Assembly: GCF_001484605.1 (NCBI RefSeq)
Contig: NZ_CP013747.1
Location: 1,488,001-1,552,000, forward strand
Source: Pseudarthrobacter sulfonivorans
GTDB taxonomy: Bacteria > Actinomycetota > Actinomycetes > Actinomycetales > Micrococcaceae
Direction of reading: 5' to 3'
Length of the DNA: 64,000 nucleotides
The notes below the pieces were generated by a model, which did not search any database, was not told where the DNA came from, and saw nothing but the letters and a program-made list of their open reading frames with translations. Positions within the stretch are counted from its first letter, which is position 1. Each line of letters starts with the position of its first letter. Both the position numbers and the translations under genes were made by a program. Positions 62,016-64,000 of the stretch are shown one piece after another.

Positions 62016-63434
62016 GTGACTAGCGAACAGACAAAGACTTTTGACCTCTCGGCATCCTTCAAGGCCTACGACGTCCGGGGAATCGTGGGTGAATCCATCA
62101 CCGCTGAAATCGTCGAAGCCGTGGGTGCCGCGTTCGTTGATGTCCTGGAACTGGAAGGCCAGACGGTCCTCGTCGGCGGCGACATGCGCCCCTCCTCACC
62201 CGAGTTCGCCAAGGCTTTCGCCGACGGCGCAGCCACCCGCGGCGCGGACGTCAAGCTCCTTGATTTGATCTCCACCGATGAGCTCTACTTCGCCTGCGGC
62301 TCCCTCAACGCTGCCGGCGCCACGTTCACCGCCAGCCACAACCCGGCCGAATACAACGGCATCAAGATGTCCAAACCAGGCGCGCAGCCCATCTCCTCCG
62401 AGTCTGGCCTCAAAGAGATCCAGGCCCTGGCCGAGAAGTACCTCAACGAAGGCTCCATCCCGGCAGCCCCCGTCCGCGGCCTGATCGGCGTCCACGACGT
62501 CCTGAAGGACTACTCCGAGTACCTCCGCCAGCTGGTGGACCTCTCCGGTTCCCGGCCGCTCAAGGTGGTTGTGGACGCAGGCAACGGCATGGCCGGCCTC
62601 ACCACCCCGGCGGTGCTGGGCGACGCCCTGCTGCCCAAGCTGCCCTTCGACATCATTCCCCTTTATTTCGAGCTGGACGGTTCCTTCCCGAACCACCCCG
62701 CCAACCCCCTCGAGCCGGAAAACCTCCGCGACCTCCAGGCTGCAGTCATTGAGCACGGCGCCGATATCGGCCTGGCCTTCGACGGCGACGCCGACCGCTG
62801 CTTCGTCATCGACGAAAAGGGCGAGCCCGTGTCGCCGTCGGCCATCACCGGTATGGTGGCACGCCGCGAAATCGCCCGCGCCCAGGCGCAGGGCGAGGCG
62901 ACGCCCACCGTCATCCACAATCTGCTCACCTCCCGTGCGGTGCCGGAACTGGTAGAGCACGACGGCGGCCGCGCCGTCCGCACGCGTGTGGGCCACTCCT
63001 TCATCAAGGCAGTCATGGCTGAGGAAGGTGCTGTGTTCGGCGGCGAGCACTCTGCCCACTTCTACTTCCGCGACTTCTGGAATGCAGACACCGGGATGCT
63101 CGCGGCGATGCACGTGCTGGCAGCCCTCGGCGAGCAGGACGGTCCGCTGTCCGAGCTCGGCCGCGAGTACGAGCCCTATGTCTCTTCCGGTGAGATCAAC
63201 TCGGAAATCGAGGACAAGGCGGGAGCCGTTGAGCGCGTCCGCACCGACTTTGCCGCCGAGGACATCACCGTGGACACCATGGACGGCAGCACCTTCACGG
63301 CAAATGACGGCAGCTTCTGGTTCAACCTGCGCCCGTCCAACACGGAGCCCTTCCTCCGCCTGAACGTGGAAGCAACGGACCGGGCCCTGATGGAAAGCGT
63401 CCGCGACCGCGTACTGTCCAATGTCCGGCGCTAA
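62016..63434 (+). CDS. manB: Phosphomannomutase/phosphoglucomutase
   Basis: This 472-residue alpha-D-phosphohexomutase has the phosphoserine in TASHNPAEYNGIK, the Mg site DGDADRCF, sugar-ring loop GGEHSAHFYFRDF and phosphate-binding RPSNTEPFLRLN. It makes mannose-1-phosphate for GDP-mannose and glycolipid or glycan synthesis; glucose-1-phosphate activity is also possible. GTG 62016 is supported by the -10 box, against the longer reading to 61971. Its last 14 bases overlap the start of the next gene. Confidence 0.94.
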   Translation: MTSEQTKTFDLSASFKAYDVRGIVGESITAEIVEAVGAAFVDVLELEGQTVLVGGDMRPSSPEFAKAFADGAATRGADVKLLDLISTDELYFACGSLNAAGATFTASHNPAEYNGIKMSKPGAQPISSESGLKEIQALAEKYLNEGSIPAAPVRGLIGVHDVLKDYSEYLRQLVDLSGSRPLKVVVDAGNGMAGLTTPAVLGDALLPKLPFDIIPLYFELDGSFPNHPANPLEPENLRDLQAAVIEHGADIGLAFDGDADRCFVIDEKGEPVSPSAITGMVARREIARAQAQGEATPTVIHNLLTSRAVPELVEHDGGRAVRTRVGHSFIKAVMAEEGAVFGGEHSAHFYFRDFWNADTGMLAAMHVLAALGEQDGPLSELGREYEPYVSSGEINSEIEDKAGAVERVRTDFAAEDITVDTMDGSTFTANDGSFWFNLRPSNTEPFLRLNVEATDRALMESVRDRVLSNVRR

Positions 63435-63930
63435 GCCGGAAGTGGCCCACGAAGCCACGGACGGCCCGGCTGCGGTGGTTTCGTGGCGGGATTCCGTGCC
63501 GGAGGCTTCTGCCACGGACCTGGAAAACCTGCTGGGCACAGGCGTCGGCGCAGCCCAGGAACAGCTCGAGCGAAACGGCGGCTTCCTGCCGTTCGCACTG
63601 GTGGTGGAGAACGACGGCGAGGTCCGGCTGGTGGCTGTTACGCCGGCTGACGCCCAGGACGGCTCTGACGGTGACTTCGACGCCGACACGATGATCAGCG
63701 ACCTCACCGAACTGCTCCGGCAGAACCGTGTTGATTTCCGGGCGGCCGCAATTGTCTGCGACATCCTCTTGGTCGAGGAAGAAAAAGATGCCATCCATGT
63801 AGCTGCTGAACACCGCGACGGATCCGTTTTCGCCGCGGTCCTCCCCTACGCCGCCAACACCGGGACCCACGAATGGGAGTTTGGCCAGCTCGCCGCTGAC
63901 ACCAGCGAACCCACGGTCTGGGTGGACTAG
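63421..63930 (+). CDS. Unknown protein coupled to manB
   Basis: The 169-residue acidic protein starts inside the manB 3' end (14-base overlap), so it is translationally coupled. The middle has an alternating strand pattern (FLPFALVVENDGEVRLVAVTP, FRAAAIVCDILLVEEEKDAIHVAAEHRDG). No signal peptide, membrane segment or known family is visible. The coupling implies a shared need with ManB but no function can be stated. Confidence 0.8.
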   Translation: MSGAKPEVAHEATDGPAAVVSWRDSVPEASATDLENLLGTGVGAAQEQLERNGGFLPFALVVENDGEVRLVAVTPADAQDGSDGDFDADTMISDLTELLRQNRVDFRAAAIVCDILLVEEEKDAIHVAAEHRDGSVFAAVLPYAANTGTHEWEFGQLAADTSEPTVWVD

Positions 63931-63947
63931 ACCGCACCCCGGTTGCC

Positions 63948-64000
63948 ATGAAAATCAACGCCTTTGCAGACGTCAGCCTCCGGGCGCTGATGGTTCTGGC
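63948..64000 (+). CDS. Rrf2-family transcriptional regulator, 5' end only
   Basis: Only about 17 codons are visible, MKINAFADVSLRALMVL, before the window ends. This opening is typical of Rrf2 regulators such as NsrR, which often carry an iron-sulfur cluster and sense nitric oxide or redox state. The ATG is 17 bases after the previous stop, so it could be in the manB operon or have its own promoter. Confidence 0.7.
   Translation, partial: MKINAFADVSLRALMVL

Noticed and set aside
1..64000. CRISPR array, insertion sequence, prophage or replication origin
   Set aside because: No regularly spaced repeats, transposase or integrase genes, or DnaA-box clusters were seen while reading the window.

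Overview
The window is high-GC actinobacterial chromosome, most likely a member of the Micrococcaceae close to Arthrobacter or Pseudarthrobacter. The evidence is the GlgE glucan pathway, SenX3-RegX3, CarD, the proteasome activator Bpa with a GQYL tail, many GTG starts and frequent leaderless start codons. The gene order rlmB-cysS-ispF-ispD-carD followed by a divergent LpqE-like lipoprotein matches the order I recall from mycobacteria. I see no CRISPR array, insertion sequence, prophage or replication origin. The DNA reads as core chromosome with a few accessory insertions.

Bases 1-13100 are an alpha-glucan and trehalose locus. On the minus strand run glgE, treS and a maltokinase coding region that continues without a stop codon into a branching enzyme (glgB), so maltokinase and GlgB appear to be one fused protein. 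The fusion runs off the left edge. Glycogen phosphorylase (glgP) is divergent from glgE. The debranching enzyme glgX lies beyond a small secreted RNase and barstar inhibitor pair. Together these genes turn trehalose into maltose, maltose-1-phosphate and branched glucan, and break the glucan down again.

Bases 13100-28500 are housekeeping. They hold rlmB, cysS, ispF, ispD, carD and the lipoprotein, then the phosphate-sensing set regX3-senX3 with divergent phoU around a clear PHO box. After these come gpmA, a methyltransferase-like gene, a DUF2516 membrane protein, a cystathionine gamma-synthase-like enzyme, tmk-holB, a secreted peptidase-like lipoprotein and tRNA-Thr.

Bases 28500-47250 are more mixed. 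They include a DRGH nuclease just after the tRNA, several unrecognised proteins, bpa with a partner, cstA-ybdD, a DUF1540 protein, a PadR-controlled FtsX-type ABC transporter with a clear operator, a quinone reductase, tRNA-Ser(UGA), a double-VOC protein and a very large secreted nuclease plus 5'-nucleotidase.

Bases 47250-64000 start with a five-gene organosulfur uptake and desulfonation operon (ABC transporter, TauD-like dioxygenase, flavin-dependent monooxygenase). They continue with an FAD/NAD(P)-binding protein, an S9 peptidase coupled to a GNAT acetyltransferase, tRNA-Ser(GCU), a striking 54-base palindrome, an MFS exporter overlapping a RecQ helicase that carries a phosphoribosyltransferase-like tail, phosphomannomutase (manB), an unknown protein and the start of an Rrf2 regulator. 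At fourteen genes a TANNNT -10 hexamer lies 6 or 7 bases before the start codon. I used this to choose starts and infer leaderless transcripts.
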